This document shows positions 43,113-46,192 of a stretch of 46,192 bases of DNA, piece after piece. Source of the stretch: Anaeromyces robustus (lineage: Eukaryota; Neocallimastigomycota; Neocallimastigomycetes; Neocallimastigales; Neocallimastigaceae); contig MCFG01000035.1 in assembly GCA_002104895.1 (NCBI GenBank), positions 237,501 to 283,692 of the forward strand. Direction: 5' to 3'. Both the position numbers and the translations under genes were made by a program. Numbering within the stretch: position 1 is the first letter of the stretch; each line of letters begins with the position of its first letter. Under the pieces are notes generated by a model that saw only the letters and a program-made list of their open reading frames with translations, did not search any database and was not told the DNA's origin.

Positions 43113-44064
43113 GTTGTTATTTAATCCTACTATATTGCTTTAACGCTTTAATGTTATATCCATTATTATTATATAAAAATTAATTTGATTATTATTTATT
43201 TAATTATATTATTATTTTAAAAAAAAAAAAAAGTTAATAATATTTTATTAATATTATTATATTATATATATAATATAATATATATGTTATTTAAAGATTT
43301 ATATTGTAGATTTATATTTAATTTAAATATATTATCTCTCTTAATATTATAAATTATTTGTCAAATGTATGTATAAGTAAATAAATTCACTATGTAATTC
43401 TATATAATAATAATAATAATAAAATTTTCATTTATTATTATAATTTCAATACTTACATATAATACTTTAAACTTTTTTTAACGATATTTAAAAAAAAATT
43501 AAAAAAGTAGGTATAAAAAAAAATTAGCTAATATTTATATATATTATTGAACACTTTTCTAAGAAAATTTACAGAAAATAAAATAAACTAAAAAAATAAA
43601 AAATTTAATATTAAATATATTAAATATATTCATTTTTTTTTCTAATATATTATAAAATAAATTTTTTAGTAACGGTTAATTATTATTAATAATATTATTA
43701 TTATTAATAATTATTAAAAATAAAAAAAATAAATCAACCATGGAAAAAAAAAAAAACTAAACAGAAATAAATAAATATAATAAATAAATTAAATTAAATA
43801 TAAAATAAATAATTTAATATTATATAAATATAATAGTTTAATATAATATAAATATAATATAAATGTAAATATATTATTATTTATTTATTTGTTTATTATT
43901 TATTTATTTATTTATTTATTTATTATTACTATATATAAAATTTCTATGAAAGAAAGAAAAATTATGTAGTAACTGTAAACTGTGATGATGCTTATGGTGA
44001 ATTCAGTATATGATTTTTATTTTAACTCTAATATTTCTTTATATGTAAAAAGTTCTATCTTGGC

Positions 44065-44068
<4 letters not shown>

Positions 44069-44127
<59 letters not shown>
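44069..44127. repeat. (ATT)n microsatellite
   Basis: About 19 uninterrupted ATT units, then a degraded ATT tail to about 44166. Confidence 0.9.
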
Positions 44128-44128
<1 letters not shown>

Positions 44129-44307
44129 ATTATTATTTATTAATTATTATTATTATTATTATTATTAAAGATTGAATCATTATAAAACTTTAAATTACTA
44201 AATAAATGAAAGTATTAAATAAAAATACATATAGGAATAAAAGTCATTTTATAATTATTTAAATATTAAAGATTAACTACTATTAATTACTATTAATTAA
44301 TATTATT

Positions 44308-44369
44308 AAGTAAGTATGTGATTAATTATTTAATTGTTAAGTAAGTATGTGATTAATTATTTAATCGTT
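44308..44369. repeat. 31-bp tandem duplication
   Basis: AAGTAAGTATGTGATTAATT and the following 11 bases occur twice, starting at 44308 and 44339. The copies differ at a single base (T/C) near their ends, which suggests a recent duplication. Confidence 0.9.
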
Positions 44370-45088
44370 TAGTTTTGTTATTTATTTATATATTTATTAT
44401 AACTTGGTATGTGTAGTTGAGTTAACATTTCATAATTCATTCATTCATTTTTTATTTTTTATTTTTATTGCCATCTTTTTTAATTCAATGGTGTAACCTT
44501 AAAAAATGTTGAAATTTTTTAAAAAATAAAAAAAAATTTAAAAAAAAAGAAAATAAAAATTGAAAATAAATTAATTAATAATACAATATATATTAGATTA
44601 TATTGTATAATATATTATCTTAAAACGTTACATATTGAAATTGTAGGGAATGTAAAACTTGCTTAATAAGGGAAAAATCAATATATTGTTTGGATTTAAT
44701 TAAATTTATAATAAATAATATATTAGAATATATTATTACATATATTATCACATATATTATAATATATTACAATATATTATATCTTAATTTTTTTTAATTT
44801 TTTCTAAAACAAAAAAAAATTCTTTTTTTTTTTTTTTAAACGTAATTTTTTATTATTTAATTCTTAAAAAATAAATTTATAATTATAATTATAATTATAA
44901 TTATATATCTTTCTACAAAATATTTTTTTTTTACATTAAAGAATTTTTAATGTATTACGTTTTATATATATTTAAATAGAAATATTTAATTATTTAATAC
45001 ATTCAATATATGAATCCATATATAATTTAATATATTTAATTTAATTTATAGGATCAAATCTTTTTTTTTTTTTTACATTAACAACTAT

Positions 45089-45146
45089 TTATAAATATAT
45101 TAAAGTTTTATATTTAATTAAATATAAAACTTTAATATATTTATAA
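45089..45146. repeat. 58-bp perfect palindrome
   Basis: Two 29-base arms meet with no spacer between 45117 and 45118 and are exact reverse complements. The arms include ordered G/C-containing text (TTAAAGTTTTATATTTAA against its complement). Such zero-spacer palindromes can extrude as cruciforms and are usually unstable. Confidence 0.9.
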
Positions 45147-45446
45147 TTTATTTATAATATATTATAAATATTTAAAATAGTATATGTGTTATATAAAAAG
45201 TATATAATGTAATATAAAAATGACATTTTAATAAGAATATATGAAATATATGAAATATTATATATTATGAATATATTATGAATTAATTTATCAAGTGGAT
45301 TTTTTTTATTAATAAAAAATTATTAATAAAAAATTAAATAATAAAAAATTAAATAATAAAAATAAAAATTAATAATAAAAAATTAATAATAAAAAATTAA
45401 TTATATATTTTTTTAGTTAAATAAAATAATACTATTTAAAATTTAT

Positions 45447-45457
45447 ACGATTTAAAA
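45447..45457. repeat. Left target-site duplication of the SINE-like element
   Basis: ACGATTTAAAA directly precedes the element and is repeated exactly at 45895-45905. Confidence 0.75.
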
Positions 45458-45894
45458 TAGTCGACCAGTTTCTATCCTGGTTGTTAAGGCGTTTCCTTAG
45501 CATACATAAGGCTTCTGGATCGACACCGCATCTACCCCAAGCACAAGTGGTTTTCTCCTTCACGGGTTTTACACTGTGGCAAGGTAGTGCACAGGTATAG
45601 TATTTGAGGCGTAGCTACTCACGCCTCATTAAATAATATAAGTATATGAGTAGATCTTTAAGTCTAATAATGTGGGGTGCGGCTCTAAATTATTGGGCGG
45701 TTTCCTTGGTGACTACTATTCATATGTGGGGCTTGTAGACTGGACCCGTTATTAAGTTAGCGTTAGGGTTTAAGTACAAATGTAAAATATATGAATATAC
45801 CAAGGGCGTCGACGCCGAAAAGGTAAGGCAGGGAATTTAATTCCGATACATTCATGTGAAAATCACATGATAAGTCCAAAAAAAAAAAAAAATA
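45458..45894 (+). mobile_element. SINE-like retroposon with poly(A) tail and tRNA-like promoter
   Basis: A compact, GC-richer insert of about 437 bp lies in A/T DNA, ends in a 15-base A tail (45878-45892) and is flanked by an exact 11-bp direct repeat, the signs of LINE-type reverse transcription. Its head looks tRNA-derived. TGGTTGTTAAGG (45478-45489) approximates a box A. CCTTA/TAAGG (45495-45511) forms an anticodon-like stem with a 7-nt loop. GGATCGACACC (45517-45527) differs from the box B consensus GGTTCGANNCC by one base. The body has hairpins at 45606-45627 (7-bp stem) and 45805-45816 (GGCGTC/GACGCC). An 8-bp stem with a 3-nt loop lies at 45852-45870, just before the tail. No protein frame is convincing. 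A 5'-truncated LINE end is the main alternative. The exact duplication suggests a fairly young insertion. Confidence 0.7.
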
Positions 45895-45905
45895 ACGATT
45901 TAAAA
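45895..45905. repeat. Right target-site duplication of the SINE-like element
   Basis: Exact second copy of ACGATTTAAAA, two bases after the poly(A) tail. Confidence 0.75.
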
Positions 45906-46192
45906 ATTTATAACTATTTTAAATATATTTTAATAATAAAATAAATTATTATTTAGTATTTTTTTTTTTATAATATTAATAATAAAATATTAGAATAATT
46001 AATAATTAATAAATAATAATTCTTAAATTAATTTTATATTATTTTATATTATTTTATATTATTTTATATAAATGCATAGAAACTACTAGTAATACTTGTT
46101 AATATTATAAATATTATTAATAGGTTGTTGAATATTTAAAGGTCATATTTAAAGGTCACCATAAATATTGGGTTGAAAGGTCATAAGTTTAA
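45906..46192. other. AT-rich DNA at the window end with AAAGGTCA repeats
   Basis: A/T DNA with a TATTATTTTA repeat (about 46024-46070), then a base-richer end with three copies of AAAGGTCA at 46138-46145, 46151-46158 and 46176-46183. The feature to which these belong probably continues beyond the window. Confidence 0.5.

Larger units (their letters stand above)
43113..45446. other. AT-rich intergenic region
   Basis: Upstream of the small - strand gene. It holds an (ATT)n tract (44069-44127), a 31-bp tandem duplication (44308-44369), a 58-bp perfect palindrome (45089-45146), AAAAATTAATAAT repeats (45310-45405) and A/T DNA. A short + strand frame around 43980-44070 runs into the ATT repeat and is not believed. 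No gene is recognised. Confidence 0.55.

Noticed and set aside
43983-44130. + strand frame beginning MMLMVNSVYDFYF
   Set aside because: Short, runs into the ATT microsatellite as poly-Ile, and shows no splice partner or domain.
45461-45600. Open frame of about 47 codons at the start of the retroposon
   Set aside because: No reverse transcriptase or other family pattern; it overlaps the tRNA-like promoter and ends at a stop before 45600.

Overview
The window is nuclear DNA of a eukaryote with an extremely AT-rich genome. Intergenic DNA is almost pure A/T, with long homopolymers and AAAT/TTTA/ATT microsatellites. Genes stand out as GC-richer stretches, introns are short GT..AG introns of nearly pure A/T, and proteins carry long Asn, Asp, Ser and Gln runs encoded mostly by AAT, GAT and CAA. 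The gene set (PHO80/PCL-type cyclin, TRM13, BAR/IMD-SH3 scaffold, LRR membrane protein, ankyrin protein) best fits an anaerobic gut fungus (Neocallimastigomycota such as Neocallimastix, Piromyces or Anaeromyces). Dictyostelids share the Asn runs but rarely have gene-free stretches of several kb. The assignment is inference, not proof.

Layout: (1) 1-87, the 3' end of a + strand gene. (2) 1224-5550 (-), a 13-exon gene for an 848-residue protein with three MATH domains, one SH3 domain and an Asn/Gln-rich tail. (3) 6743-7408 (+), a single-exon ankyrin protein. (4) 8352-8832 (-), a decayed LRR membrane-protein gene, head to head with its intact relative at 9673-12158 (+), where five of seven exons each carry about one LRR. 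(5) 14212-20302 (-), a five-exon, 1832-residue protein with an N-terminal BAR/IMD-like helical region and a C-terminal SH3. (6) A gene-free stretch of about 6.5 kb. (7) 26806-29772 (+), a seven-exon TRM13 tRNA methyltransferase. (8) 30635-33448 (-), a five-exon MUL1/MAPL-like membrane RING E3 ligase. (9) 34971-39512 (-), an intronless 1513-residue PHO80-like cyclin. (10) 42681-43112 (-), a 143-residue protein that may have a bacterial origin. (11) 45458-45894, a poly(A)-tailed SINE-like retroposon with an 11-bp target-site duplication.

All multi-exon models were joined by eye. In each, splice phases are consistent at every junction and the summed exon length is a multiple of three.

The genes do not form a pathway. 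Two share a polarity or signalling flavour (the BAR/IMD-SH3 scaffold and the cyclin, whose yeast relatives act in polarity and phosphate control), and two carry SH3 domains with a similar EGWVYGY / GEWVYGY core. The best leads are the MATH-MATH-MATH-SH3 protein built by exon-set duplication, the SINE-like element, the intact/decayed LRR gene pair, the MUL1-like ligase in a putative fungus, and the small protein with a bacterial-looking CDMAFW motif.
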